From a virus, in the IMG/VR virus record IMGVR_UViG_3300047157_000113, positions 1-37,421 of that record: 37,421 bases of DNA, one strand, 5' to 3'. The translations under genes and the position numbers were made by a program. This document shows, in pieces, positions 14,001-23,696 of this stretch. Under the pieces are notes generated by a model. It saw only the letters and a list, made by a program, of their open reading frames with translations. It was not told the origin of the DNA and searched no databases. The first letter of the stretch is position 1, and each line of letters begins with the position of its first letter.

Positions 14001-15297
14001 TTACGCATTTTAGAAAAGATGCCTGACAACTCTTCATTAAGAAGGCCGCGCGAACTAGCCTCGGCCTCCATCTCACTAATCTTCTGCAAGCTAGGATTCG
14101 GGTTGGTTCTTCTTTCGGTCGGTGGCACTGGAGCAATCGGTGGTGTTGGAGCAATGGTTTCTTCTGGCCTGTCGATGCTCGTTGGTACACGACGGGCGGT
14201 AACCTCTTGCTCTCTTAGTAATTCAGAGGGAACACGCTGTGCCGTTACCTGTTGCTCTCTTAGTAGCTGAGAGGGAACACGCTGTGCTGTCACTTGTTGC
14301 TCTGCTAGTAACTCAGGCGGGACACGACGGGCCTCTACGGACTGCTCCCTCAATAGTTCAGAAGGAACGCGACGGGCGTCAACTTGTTGCTCTCTCAGTA
14401 ACTGGGATGGAACCCGTTGCGCTGTTACCTCTTGCTCCCTAGCAACTCAGAAGGTACTCGACGGGCAGTAACCTGTTGCTCTCTTAGCAACTCAGACGGA
14501 ACCCGCTGTGCTGTTACCTCCTGCTCCCTTAGTAGCTCGGACGGAACTCGCTCGGTAGTAGGCATGTCAACACCAAGACCAGCCATCATGCCTTGGCGCT
14601 TACGCTCCCGTCCGTCTTCAAGCCCAAAGTTAGTACCTCTTAGGCTTGGCTGTGGTACTACGCGCATGTTCCTTTGAGGGGCTTCAACCCCCAAGCTGTC
14701 CATCTGCTCCTTCCACTCTGCATCCTGAACCGCATACGTTTTAGGAAGAGCCTCTATGACCTGCTCATATCCAACAGTCGCGGCGTTGGCTCCCTTTATG
14801 CCCATCTTTTCCATTACTTCTTCTGTGTAATGGGTCAAGCCACCTTCATCTTCAGGAAGGCCAGCCCACTCCTTTGCAAGCTTGGCAGAAAACTCTTTAC
14901 TGGACATATTCCCATTGAGGTATTCGTTAAGGCCGCGCCGCTCTGCCAGCCTAACCGCCATTCTGTCTTGCATCTCAGGATCAAACTTGTCATCCAAGTC
15001 CACATCCATCTTGCTCCATTTAACCAGCCACTCCATAGTGTCTTTAGTTATTTGGTATGCGCCAGATGCCTTATCTTCTTTTTTAAGAAGGTCATACACC
15101 TCGCCTACAGTCATGTCAGTAAGGCCCACGTCAGCCCTACTGCCATGCCGAACGTTGTACGGATCAGTATTAAGAATGCTTGTTAATAATCCATCTCCAT
15201 AACTTTCAGCATCTTTGATAAGCTGAAGCAACTCGGGAATATCACTAGGAGAAACAGTGTCCCTTTCTTTCTTTCTTTCAGCGGTTACGCTATCCAT
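11048..15297 (-). CDS. Internal virion protein with N-terminal muramidase (T7 gp16-like), frameshifted
   Basis: A protein of about 1,417 residues if one missing base is restored; as given it reads as 15297-14425 and 14353-11048. Residues 20-135 look like a lysozyme/transglycosylase fold: Glu31 in KDAESYGDG, the SGAYQIT motif at 78-84, and FDPEMQDRMAVRLAERRG. Then come eight copies of a 15-residue repeat, and about 1,000 largely helical residues with a Gly/Ala-rich stretch (ARFGGGVATGSAVSRAFGVG). The plan and place (last gene after tail tube and two other internal proteins) match T7 gp16, which is ejected into the cell envelope and cuts peptidoglycan. The break is at 14440/14441, where one T is missing relative to the other repeats. 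An ATG at 15380 overlapping the upstream stop could be the true start if another single base is missing near 15325. Confidence 0.8.
14189..14547 (-). repeat. Eight-copy 45-bp tandem repeat (VPSELLREQxVTAxR)
   Basis: Eight consecutive 15-residue units of the type VPSELLREQEVTAQR lie between the muramidase and the long C-terminal part. The copies differ at third codon positions and at a few residues (Glu/Gln, Gln/Arg, Thr/Asp/Glu), so the array is old and under protein selection. The array is 359 bases long, one short of 8 x 45, which pinpoints the missing base in the third copy. Confidence 0.92.
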
Positions 15298-15372
15298 TAT
15301 CTGCCCTACGTTCTGGTTGCTTAGTGCTTGGTTCTTATCTGGCGCAATTCTTGGAGCGAACCTATGGAAGCG

Positions 15373-16710
15373 TTACCCATCTGGGTCTGTCGCATCAGAA
15401 GTTTGCGCTAGGATCTCTTGAGCCTGACGCATTAATTGTTCAAGTTCTTCTTCAGAACTTCCACCCCCGCCCTGCTTGGCAAGCATTAAGGGGATAACCT
15501 TTAAAGCTTCCTCGGTACTATTTGTCTTCATAAAAACACCAGCCATCGCCAAGGCAATTTCTTTAGCCTTTGCTTCATCTTTTTCATCACTATCTTTACC
15601 GGGATGGTCGTATCCATCTCCTATCACCGCATTCAACGCCGCTCCCTCGAACAGTCCTATCATTGCAGAGGTGGGAGCTTCGGCCCCACCAAGCACAGAT
15701 TTAAGCGCCGTAATTACCATTGTGTTTCCAGCGTTAGGTACGTTCTTTCCAATTTTTATAATGTTTGCCGCAAGTTCCTCTGGTATTCCCAGCGAAACAA
15801 GATCGCTTGTTTTGTAATCAAAGCTACCTGACTCTAAGCGTTGGCTCGCTTCATCAATCTGAAGTTGTTGGGCAGTCCTTTGCTGTTGGACAGAATCAAA
15901 AACGCCCTCATACAATCCACCCGTTGCGGCATTAAACTTTTCTTTGCCGCCCTCAGTACCAGCAAATCGTTTAGCGAGCATAAGCGAATTTTCAAAATTG
16001 CCCTTGTCCTGCTCTATCGCTCGGAGTGTCTCTCTATAATCCGCAGTGTTTACCCACTCTCCATGCTTCTCGCTTGCCATAGCCAACGTTTCGCCAGCCA
16101 TATCAAGCCTTAATTGTTCGTTTCCAAGTCTCTCCCAATCCCTTTCATTTTGCTGGGTGGCTAGATCCATTTGTTGCTGGACCGATGCCTGACTGAGAAA
16201 CGCCTGCTCAACATTTGTCCTCAAGTTTGCCACCTTGAGGGGTTCCATATTTGGAGTAACCCTTGCAATGGCATTCGCACTCGCTTGCAAATTATTAAGC
16301 TGTGTTTCTCTGCCTTCTGGAGTGAGGGTTGGATCTTTAAGAATAGTCATCATTTTTCTGGACATGTCAGCAACGCCAGATTGACCTTCTTGCAACCGTG
16401 CCTGATCATTCAGAGCCGTTTCTTTTTCTTTTTGCTGATAGCTAAGCGCCATGTACTGCTTGGCCTGATCTTCATAACCATTCCTGCTAGCCCAGTTAGC
16501 CATAGCATCCAAGTTGTTTACATTGTTCATGTCAAACGCTGGTCTGCCATACTTACCCAGCACCTTGTCTGACCCAGCCATAAAGTCCGGTCTGTTTACC
16601 GTCCTAATAGCATTGCTTGTCCAATCCCCGCCTACACCTAGCTCACCTACAGTGCCTGCAATACCTGAGAGCATACCCTGTAACCTTGCTGACTGATCTT
16701 GTCCTGACAT
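15373..16710 (-). CDS. Internal virion protein (T7 gp15-like position)
   Basis: A 445-residue, mostly helical protein rich in Gln, Glu and Ala (YEDQAKQYMALSYQQKEKET) with no membrane segment. It lies between a gp14-like and a gp16-like protein, the place of gp15 in T7, where it forms part of the tube that carries DNA across the periplasm. T7 gp15 is longer (about 750 residues), so sequence evidence is weak and the call rests on order and helical character. It starts at ATG 16710 behind AAGGGGGC. The gp16-like gene follows in the same frame after a TAA, 75 bases apart. Confidence 0.65.
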   Translation of the reverse strand: MSGQDQSARLQGMLSGIAGTVGELGVGGDWTSNAIRTVNRPDFMAGSDKVLGKYGRPAFDMNNVNNLDAMANWASRNGYEDQAKQYMALSYQQKEKETALNDQARLQEGQSGVADMSRKMMTILKDPTLTPEGRETQLNNLQASANAIARVTPNMEPLKVANLRTNVEQAFLSQASVQQQMDLATQQNERDWERLGNEQLRLDMAGETLAMASEKHGEWVNTADYRETLRAIEQDKGNFENSLMLAKRFAGTEGGKEKFNAATGGLYEGVFDSVQQQRTAQQLQIDEASQRLESGSFDYKTSDLVSLGIPEELAANIIKIGKNVPNAGNTMVITALKSVLGGAEAPTSAMIGLFEGAALNAVIGDGYDHPGKDSDEKDEAKAKEIALAMAGVFMKTNSTEEALKVIPLMLAKQGGGGSSEEELEQLMRQAQEILAQTSDATDPDG

Positions 16711-16722
16711 TGTTATGCCCCC

Positions 16723-17576
16723 TTAATCAAAGAAGTCAAATAAGCCACCAGCATTATCAAAGATTGAATCAATGACATTACCTTCAAGCTCACTTGCGGC
16801 TTTCTGTGCGTTAACAGCGGCCTGTATGCCACCCAGTGCGGTCTGACCAAGATAGCCCTGACCTGTTAGCTGGCCGGTCTGCATCTGTCAGCATCTTTAC
16901 TCGCTAAGTTCATCATCTGCATCTGCTGATTCATTGGCAAGAAGCTAGTCTGATAGTTTGTTTGACCCAGCCCATTGAACATGCCAGCCATTTGACCCTG
17001 CTGTGCCTGCTCTGCCATACCCATCTGCTGAGCCTGTAGCATAGCCTGATTGCTACCCTGTACCCTAGCTCTAGCCATAGCCGCATCTTCTGCTGAGCCA
17101 CCAAACTGAGACCCTCTGATGCCACCACGACCCTGAGCATAAGACCTAGCCTGCTGTGCCGCCTGCATTTGATCTAGCATAGGATTCTGAACAGCCATGC
17201 TCTGGTCATACAGTTGTTGCTGTCGGGCATATGGATCTTGCATTGCCATCTGGCCCATCTGATTAGCGTACTGCATGTTCCCGTTAGCGGCGTTCAAGAA
17301 GTTTTGATTTTGACCAACACCGAGGGCTACGTTCATACCTCCGTTTGGCCCCATTGTCACATTGCTAGTCCCTAGTCCGGTGGTAACCCCATAGCCCTGA
17401 AACTTACTGTTCTCAGCAAGCTGTTGACCAAGTGCAGGGAGCGCCCCACTAGCGGTTTGAGTGCTTTGATCCCAGCTATAAAGGTCGTCGCCATAGTCCC
17501 TTATGTCATCGGCTATGGTAAAACCTCTGTCAGCCGCAAAGGTTGAACCTATAATGTTACTTAACCAGTTGCTCAT
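16723..17576 (-). CDS. Internal virion protein (T7 gp14-like position), frameshifted
   Basis: The frame from ATG 17576 stops at 16866. Shifting one base near 16887-16890 continues QMQTGQLTGQGYLGQ and ends NAGGLFDFFD at TAA 16723-16725, giving about 284 residues. The protein is Gln/Met/Ala/Gly-rich (QMGQMAMQDPYARQQQLYDQ), like the small internal virion proteins that insert in the outer membrane in T7-like phages. One missing C in GAC(C)AG would explain the break. The junction with the next gene (12 bases, ribosome site) only makes sense for the restored frame. Confidence 0.7.
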
Positions 17577-17587
17577 CCTGAAACTCC

Positions 17588-19444
17588 TTAAACTATTAGA
17601 CGCCCGACAAGCGTGTTAACTGAAACATTCTGCATAGAGAAACCTTTACCACTTATGGTTGTCTCAAAGCCTATTCGTAACATCTCGCCTGACGCACTGA
17701 GATTAACTTTATTTGTTGTAAACACTGGTGCATTTGGTTTGTTCTTTACCTTCTTAGAAAAAGGAAGGGGGTTAGATCCAAAGCCCCACTGTATAGATAA
17801 GTTGTTAGCCTCTTCAGACTTGTAGCTAAAGCTTACAGACTTGGGGACTAGCTTCCTCATTAGCTCATCACCACCCATCAATGTGGTGCTTTCATAGGCC
17901 ATCTGATAATCAGTAGGTTGAGAGTAGCCATAGTAGGAAGTCAGCCCTCTTTTATTTCTGCCTGCTAAAAGCTCTTGGTTGCCTTCAGCAGATCTGACAG
18001 TAACTGAATCCATAAAGTCACAACCAAGCCACTTAGTTGTCCTCAATCCACCTGTCATTCCCGGCTGACCTAGTTGGAATACATACGCCTCAGAGGTGGA
18101 GGGGAACAGGCAGGTAACAATAGACTTGCTAGACATGTGCATTAGCCGAACAGTCTCCCTGTTCTTGGCTATATCTTCTCGTATAACTGAAGCTACATTT
18201 AATGAGGGTTCTGATATAGGGGTAGACTTCTCTTGTATTACCCTACCAAGTGAGCGTACTCCCAGAGAATCCACGAATAGCAAGTCAGTGCCAATGTTGC
18301 ACATAGCATCTTGATTAACGAGACCCACATCCCTGATTGCATCCTGTAATTGCAGGCCAGAGCCTTGAACAAAATTGCCGCTAGCGTCTGTTGCGCCAGC
18401 AGGATCGCCTTGAGCGCCTGCATAAATAAGAATTGAGTTGACGCCAAAGACAACAAGGAAGCCATTGTGTGCGGCTATGCCCTGTATCTTGTCACTGCCA
18501 TTAGGCCAGTATTCACTGACATCGATTATCCCGCCCGTGTTTCTTGCATCTTCTGCCTGACCGTTGTTATCAGTAGTGCCGTCATACCACTGCTCAGGCA
18601 CAAGAAGATCAGAATAATATATAGTGTTGTAGTCATTGCCAGCACCACTAACCCACAGGCGACCATAAGCGGAACAAGCAACGTCACCATCAAGCTCTTC
18701 AACATAGATATTTGCATCATCCTGTGGAGGGGTGTAGTTAGGCATGCCCGATAGCTTAGAGACAGATCCATTGGTGTAAATCATAGGGGCATCGCCCTTA
18801 GAAAATACCAAAAACGAATCTTTAAAAGTAACTATCTGGCAATTGGTTAGGCCATTGGTTGGCCTCATCTCATTGATTACTGACAATCCCTGATCGGTCA
18901 CCGTGCAACCGATATACCTATCGTAAACAGGCACACCGCCAGTATCTAAATTTCCATTGCCTATCCCAATTAGAGCAAGAATAATCTTGCCGTTAGAGTT
19001 CATGTCACTGCGTCCAGAATACTCAGCTACTGTATATTCACCTTCATTGTATTCATTGCGCTTTCTGTTTTCGTCTAAAACAGAAGATCTGGCAGTAATC
19101 GGTTCTAGCTGATCTCCATTCCATTGACCAAGCAGATACTCTGAATTGTCATACTCGGTAGGCGTGTTGGGGATAGGCTTTGTGATTGGGCCGGTTGTAC
19201 TGTCTAAAGGCTCTAAGGATTCTATCCTCAAAAGATCAAAGGTTTCACCAACACCAAAGTTTATATTGTTAGTAGATATATAGTCAGCGAAAGCTTCACG
19301 GGCGGCTAGCCTGCCAATCCTATCAATGACTGCATTGTCTGCCTTCAAAGCAAACTCTGCCATCTGTTGGTAGGGAGTTATCTCAGAGTTAAGACCCTGA
19401 GACCCCGGCCCCTCAATGCTTACCTGTACTAATTGCTGTGCCAT
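17588..19444 (-). CDS. Tail tubular protein B (T7 gp12-like nozzle)
   Basis: A 618-residue beta-rich protein starting MAQQLVQVSIEGPGSQGLN. The central part has DYNTIYYSDLLVPEQWYD, GIAAHNGFLVVFGVNSILIY, then GTDLLFVDSLGVRSLGR, which are typical of podoviral nozzle proteins (T7 gp12) with their propeller-like central domain. T7 gp12 is 794 residues, so this is a shorter member. It begins immediately after the stop of the gp11-like gene, the standard order. It closes the tail end and opens the channel on infection. Confidence 0.82.
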   Translation of the reverse strand: MAQQLVQVSIEGPGSQGLNSEITPYQQMAEFALKADNAVIDRIGRLAAREAFADYISTNNINFGVGETFDLLRIESLEPLDSTTGPITKPIPNTPTEYDNSEYLLGQWNGDQLEPITARSSVLDENRKRNEYNEGEYTVAEYSGRSDMNSNGKIILALIGIGNGNLDTGGVPVYDRYIGCTVTDQGLSVINEMRPTNGLTNCQIVTFKDSFLVFSKGDAPMIYTNGSVSKLSGMPNYTPPQDDANIYVEELDGDVACSAYGRLWVSGAGNDYNTIYYSDLLVPEQWYDGTTDNNGQAEDARNTGGIIDVSEYWPNGSDKIQGIAAHNGFLVVFGVNSILIYAGAQGDPAGATDASGNFVQGSGLQLQDAIRDVGLVNQDAMCNIGTDLLFVDSLGVRSLGRVIQEKSTPISEPSLNVASVIREDIAKNRETVRLMHMSSKSIVTCLFPSTSEAYVFQLGQPGMTGGLRTTKWLGCDFMDSVTVRSAEGNQELLAGRNKRGLTSYYGYSQPTDYQMAYESTTLMGGDELMRKLVPKSVSFSYKSEEANNLSIQWGFGSNPLPFSKKVKNKPNAPVFTTNKVNLSASGEMLRIGFETTISGKGFSMQNVSVNTLVGRLIV

Positions 19445-20197
19445 CTATACAGCTTCCCATACATATTCAAGTTTAGAGTTCTCTACATCCCTAGCAATAG
19501 CATCACTTAGATACTGCTTAGCCATAGCAAATACCTCGGCACTTGCCTGACCTCCAGCTTCACCTCGCTCCCTCTGTGCATAAGCCAAGGTGTAATGAAT
19601 GACAGGCTCTTGAGGTACAAGTAGTAAGTCATCATCTAACTTCATCATAGGTGGCTGACCATAGCCAAATACCAGCAAGTCTTTATCAGGGCTACCAAAC
19701 TTTGCTCCCTCATTAAACCGTGCAGTTTCCGCAGAAGGTGGTGGGTTTATAGACCTGTCTGTGTTGCCATACTCATATACATCCCCAGTACCACCAAAGC
19801 GTTCATCAGGAGTAGGGAATACATTAATCTCTACATTGTTATTTGATACTGTCTTGGGTGCGTAATAAGCAGGAGCGCCTTTCTGTGTTGGCTGAGCCTC
19901 CATCTTTATCCCGTTAACTTCACTCACTATCCTGCCATTCTGGTATCTAACAAGGTAGATAGTGGTCTGCTCCACATTGCCTGTTAGCCTGTACCTATTC
20001 ACATCCTGTGCTAGATCTATAACCCATGACTTACGCAGTGCGTTCCATGTATGAGCGCGTTCTACTAGAGCCTTGGCATCATTAACAAACTTGCACACCA
20101 GCTTTTGTTGAGGATCATTCTCTGGATCACTAACGCTAGTGACCTCTTCCTCACGCATACGGACAAGCACTTCATTTGTTATCTCTAGGTAATTCAT
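19445..20197 (-). CDS. Tail tubular protein A (T7 gp11-like adaptor)
   Basis: A 250-residue protein. NYLEITNEVLVRMREEEV at the start, LVERAHTWNALRKSWVIDL at about 46-64 and YLSDAIARDVENSKLE at the end match the adaptor (gatekeeper) proteins that form the ring between portal and nozzle. Size is close to T7 gp11 (196) and its marine relatives. The ATG at 20197 overlaps the upstream stop (ATGA), and the nozzle gene follows with no gap. Confidence 0.85.
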   Translation of the reverse strand: MNYLEITNEVLVRMREEEVTSVSDPENDPQQKLVCKFVNDAKALVERAHTWNALRKSWVIDLAQDVNRYRLTGNVEQTTIYLVRYQNGRIVSEVNGIKMEAQPTQKGAPAYYAPKTVSNNNVEINVFPTPDERFGGTGDVYEYGNTDRSINPPPSAETARFNEGAKFGSPDKDLLVFGYGQPPMMKLDDDLLLVPQEPVIHYTLAYAQRERGEAGGQASAEVFAMAKQYLSDAIARDVENSKLEYVWEAV

Positions 20198-22830
20198 GTC
20201 AGCTTTCCTGCCTCGTATAATTCTTTATCAGTAAGACCCTTTGGTAGCTTAAAGTCTACACCTAGAGCTTGACCAGCCATTGCCTGCTTGAGCATCCCCA
20301 TGTTCTTGTCATAAGCCCTAGCTCTATCACCCTTCCCCTTGTATCCAAGATTGTTCTGCCTCCACTCTAGATCTGTCCACAGCACAGGGTCACTGCTTCT
20401 TGGGTTGCGTGGGTCAGGCGTGTCCTCTGGGAGAGCGATAGTTGCACCGCCGCTAGTAGGTAGCTTGGTAACAGTGCTAGCCACATTGTCATTACTTCCA
20501 CCTAAAACGACTGCGGTATTAGCGGCTGTATCGGCTGAAGAACTAGTAGCAACTGCGGCTGGCTTTGCAGTAGTGGCGCTAGCAACGTCTGAACTAGACG
20601 CGGAAGCGTTAACTAAATCTGCTGAGCTATTGCTCGCGCTTAACTCAACATCTGTGTAAGCCTTGTATATATCCCTAATACCCTGCTCAAGAAGACTGTC
20701 CTCTGCACTTCCAGCATCTGGTAACACAACCCTATCAAGATCATCTAAATTAAAGATTAGTGGGTTATATCCGGGGGGTCTGTCTTTAGGGGGAACGCGC
20801 TTGGTTCCCATTAAGTCGGCACCAACAGAATATAGCTTATCTCCAGTTGCAAACTGTATGTCGAGATTATCAGCAGTTCCCTTGACCTCGGTGTCGCCTC
20901 TTGGGTTGTCATTGAAGTTGTACTTCTCATCTAGCCCATACTTACCATGCCAGAATGGATCTCCATTGGCGTCTGTATAAGCCAGTATTGCCTTTGCTCT
21001 ATCCCTAAAGACCTTCATCTCTTCAGGCTTCATGGTTGCCGCAACCTTGGCTCTGGTGTCCATCTCTGGATCATTGAGATCAATCTTTGTATCGATTGTT
21101 TGATACAGCAATTCTTTGTATGCCGTCATCTGCTCAGACTCTTCTTGACTGACATCCTTACCAGCCTTTGCTTTATCTTTGTCGCCTGAGAGAAAGTCAC
21201 TGATCTTTGTGACCGTTGTATTGATTGCCTCCGCACTCTTATTTAATCCAGTAGCCAAGGTGTTAACAACAGGGTTATTAGCTAGCCCCATAGTTGACCT
21301 GTTAAATTCGTCTATAGGTATTGCCGTCCATTCACCCGTCACTGGATTTTGTATTGTTGTGAGATCAAGGAATTCTTCGTCGGTTAAATCATCTCTATTG
21401 AATATCCTTCCGTCAGGAAGTTGGAACTGATCTCCAAGATCAACGCCATTAACAAGGCTGTCAGTAGCATTGGCAAGCATACCTAAGCCATCTCTTATTG
21501 GGCCTACATCAAGCTCTGGTATGAAGGGAAGCAAGCCGCCCTCTCCTATCAATGCACCAAGGTTTGTTTTGTTTAGTAGCTGTCCCGTAGCCTGCTCAAT
21601 TAAGCCGTTATCTATGAGATTGGCAACATGATCTTTTGCCTGTTGAACAGAGGCAGTAGGATTGTCCATTAGGTATCTGGCTTCTGCGGCTTCTGGGCTG
21701 TAATACTCGTAATCATTCTTGGTGTCTTTAAAGGAATTAACTAAGCCTTCAAACAGGCCACTTGCTCCCGCTGACTTCAGATCTATATTGCCATTCCGCA
21801 CTAGGTCTGTAAGACCAGAATTGACAGAGCCTTCAACAAAACCATTTACAAAGTTGCTGGGAGATGTGCCACCAAATGTCAGGCTTTCATATACATCCTG
21901 CTGTGGAACCCAGTTCTCAGCCACATACTGACCGGGGTTTGCTCCACCCAGAACGGCATTAATAAGGACCGTTTTAGGATCTACATTGCCTGTAACAAGA
22001 GCCTGTGAAGCGGCACTTGCTACCCCCGCACCTACGCCTGAAGCAAGCGCACTAGGCACAGCACTGCCAGCGGCGGTAGCGGCTGAAGCTAAAATAGGGT
22101 TTGTGCTAGCGGCTATGCCCATGGTGGTTCCAGCACTGCCTAAAGCTCCTGCCGCAAACTGTGTAGCAAGAGGAGCCAGCATCGCACCAGCACCAGCGGC
22201 TACTAGCATCCTGCCGTATTCAGGGTTAGGGGTCTTAAATGTCTTGGTGAAGTTGCTTCCATTAAACTCAAACACGTCCCCATCACCGTTCTGGAAACTA
22301 GTGTTAATGCCATACTGGTCAGCTAGAGCATTGAATGGATCTGGGTCTTCATCCCTATTCAGCCCTTGATTAACTAGGCTGGAAGTATCTTTAATAAATG
22401 AAACATAGGTGTCTTCATCAAGGTCAGGGTTGGCCTCTTTAAAGTAGCCCATGCCCTGATCTGCGTTCCACTCTGCCCTAATGTCTTCTTCTGATTGATA
22501 CCTGCCCCGCACAGATATAGTGCCATTCTCCTGTCTATTGAAGTAATTACCCTCATAGACATCACCAAGCTCTTGGGAGTTTGCATAGTAGTAAAGGGGG
22601 ACATTACCCGTCTGCTCTGTCTCCCACCCCTCAAGTGTATAAGTAGAGTCTTGGGCATACATCTCCCCATCCTCTCCCTCTACAACAGGGCCGGGTCTAG
22701 CGTCCCTAGCCTCCTGTATATAACCGCTATTAAGGCCAAGAAACTGATTGCTGGGCATATCAAATACACTCTGAAATGCACTGCTTTGAACTACATCATC
22801 AGTTATAAAAGGTGATTTATACGGCCCCAT
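20194..22830 (-). CDS. Large virion-associated protein of unknown function (878 aa)
   Basis: An 878-residue protein encoded just before the tail adaptor. Residues 1-205 are hydrophilic and aromatic-rich. Residues about 207-290 are a long Gly/Ala/Ser-rich hydrophobic stretch (MLVAAGAGAMLAPLATQFAAG) that could insert in a membrane. About 690-760 is a low-complexity Ala/Ser/Thr region with many GCT/AGC codons. I do not recognise a family. The hydrophobic stretch and the position suggest a structural or ejected protein. It starts at ATG 22830, one base after the stop of the upstream gene. Confidence 0.65.
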   Translation of the reverse strand: MGPYKSPFITDDVVQSSAFQSVFDMPSNQFLGLNSGYIQEARDARPGPVVEGEDGEMYAQDSTYTLEGWETEQTGNVPLYYYANSQELGDVYEGNYFNRQENGTISVRGRYQSEEDIRAEWNADQGMGYFKEANPDLDEDTYVSFIKDTSSLVNQGLNRDEDPDPFNALADQYGINTSFQNGDGDVFEFNGSNFTKTFKTPNPEYGRMLVAAGAGAMLAPLATQFAAGALGSAGTTMGIAASTNPILASAATAAGSAVPSALASGVGAGVASAASQALVTGNVDPKTVLINAVLGGANPGQYVAENWVPQQDVYESLTFGGTSPSNFVNGFVEGSVNSGLTDLVRNGNIDLKSAGASGLFEGLVNSFKDTKNDYEYYSPEAAEARYLMDNPTASVQQAKDHVANLIDNGLIEQATGQLLNKTNLGALIGEGGLLPFIPELDVGPIRDGLGMLANATDSLVNGVDLGDQFQLPDGRIFNRDDLTDEEFLDLTTIQNPVTGEWTAIPIDEFNRSTMGLANNPVVNTLATGLNKSAEAINTTVTKISDFLSGDKDKAKAGKDVSQEESEQMTAYKELLYQTIDTKIDLNDPEMDTRAKVAATMKPEEMKVFRDRAKAILAYTDANGDPFWHGKYGLDEKYNFNDNPRGDTEVKGTADNLDIQFATGDKLYSVGADLMGTKRVPPKDRPPGYNPLIFNLDDLDRVVLPDAGSAEDSLLEQGIRDIYKAYTDVELSASNSSADLVNASASSSDVASATTAKPAAVATSSSADTAANTAVVLGGSNDNVASTVTKLPTSGGATIALPEDTPDPRNPRSSDPVLWTDLEWRQNNLGYKGKGDRARAYDKNMGMLKQAMAGQALGVDFKLPKGLTDKELYEAGKLT

Positions 22831-22831
22831 A

Positions 22832-23412
22832 TCAACGCCTCTTAGCTAGTTGCCCAAGCATGAATGGCCCCATATAACCCCTATTGGCACTGTGGTGGAG
22901 TTGGGCCAAATGTAACGCGTGGCATTCGTAGACATGAATAATCTCTGTGTTATAGAAGTCTGTGCCACTACCGCCAGATACATCAGCTACACCATCATTG
23001 TTTAAATCTATTGAGTAAGTGGCACCGGCAGACTTTAGCTCAGTGACTAACTCGCCAAGGTCATGTTTGTTCCTTCGTAATCAATCGTCGTATCCATTGA
23101 ATACGATGAAGTAGTTGTAGTCGTAGTGTCTTCGCTTGTTGTCGTAACTGTGCTGTTATCAACAGAAGCCGAATCTTCAAGATCATAGTAATCACCACTA
23201 ACTTCAATTCCAGTTTGAGCCGCCGCAATGCTACCCAATCCTGCAACCGCTTCAACAATCCCCCGGTCTGCAACTTGATCCCCCAAGAGGATGTCTCTGT
23301 TGTTATCCGATGCGTTCCTTTGTGTTTCTGCATTGATAGCCGCGATCCCTACGCCAGTTATTAATCCACCTACAGTTGGGGCCAGTGCCTTTAGTCCATT
23401 CCAGAGCCTCAT
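22832..23412 (-). CDS. Hypothetical virion-region protein (about 193 aa), frameshifted
   Basis: ATG 23412 overlaps the stop of the preceding gene (TAATG) and follows AGAGGCAGAC. The frame stops at 23047, but a one-base shift near 23061-23064 continues DLGELVTELKSAGATYSIDL to TGA at 22832-22834, just before the next start. Residues 8-25 (KALAPTVGGLITGVGIAA) are hydrophobic. The centre is a Thr/Ser-rich linker, and the tail has DLNNDGVAD, a DxNxDGxxD calcium-loop-like motif. A missing G in ATG(G)ACC would repair it. Function unknown. Confidence 0.6.
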
Positions 23413-23663
23413 TAGTCTGCCTCTGTAGCCCAATACGATTGGTGTATTTGACTTGTCCTGCTGAGAGCCTCTGACGTTCCTATCACAGCCAACGCTACCG
23501 CCACACTTGGCGCTTCCTGTGGGTTAGCTTCAGCGACCCGTGCAAGGGCTTCCATGAGCGCCTAGCTGGGTGCTTGATTCAGCCTTGGCTTCCTGCACCA
23601 TTGCCTCTCTCTGTACAGCCACTATCCTTACTTGGTCACTGGCATGTTGTGCATGTCTGACAT
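23412..23663 (-). CDS. Small helical protein (about 83 aa) with two cancelling frameshifts
   Basis: ATG 23663 follows AGAAAAGGGTA and opens MSDMHNMPVT. Near 23636-23643 the frame shifts to VRIVAVQREAMVQEAKAESS, and near 23554-23559 it returns to the first frame with MEALARVAEANPQEAP and ends TAA at 23412-23414. The span is exactly 84 codons, so one deletion and one insertion cancel. The restored protein is Ala/Glu-rich and helical. It fills the otherwise empty gap of 260 bases and overlaps the next ATG by one base. Function unknown. Confidence 0.5.
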
Positions 23664-23696
23664 TACCCTTTTCTGTGGCACAGCCTCAATAAAAAT

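Noticed and set aside
14674-15186. Plus-strand frame of 170 codons opposite the muramidase domain
   Set aside because: The minus strand encodes a convincing lysozyme-like domain; the opposite frame is a shadow.
15298-15375. Stop-codon read-through joining the gp15-like and gp16-like genes in one frame
   Set aside because: The two are in frame with 25 open codons after the TAA, but such a run is expected by chance about one time in three, and a start at ATG 15380 with one missing base explains the region better.
21986-22369. Plus-strand Ala/Pro-rich frame of 127 codons
   Set aside because: Mirror of the Gly/Ala-rich stretch of the 878-residue protein; low-complexity DNA leaves both strands open.
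23061-23333. Minus-strand 90-codon frame overlapping the gene at 22832-23412
   Set aside because: Composition is Leu/Arg/Thr-rich, and the alternative frame has a coupled start and a sensible continuation.
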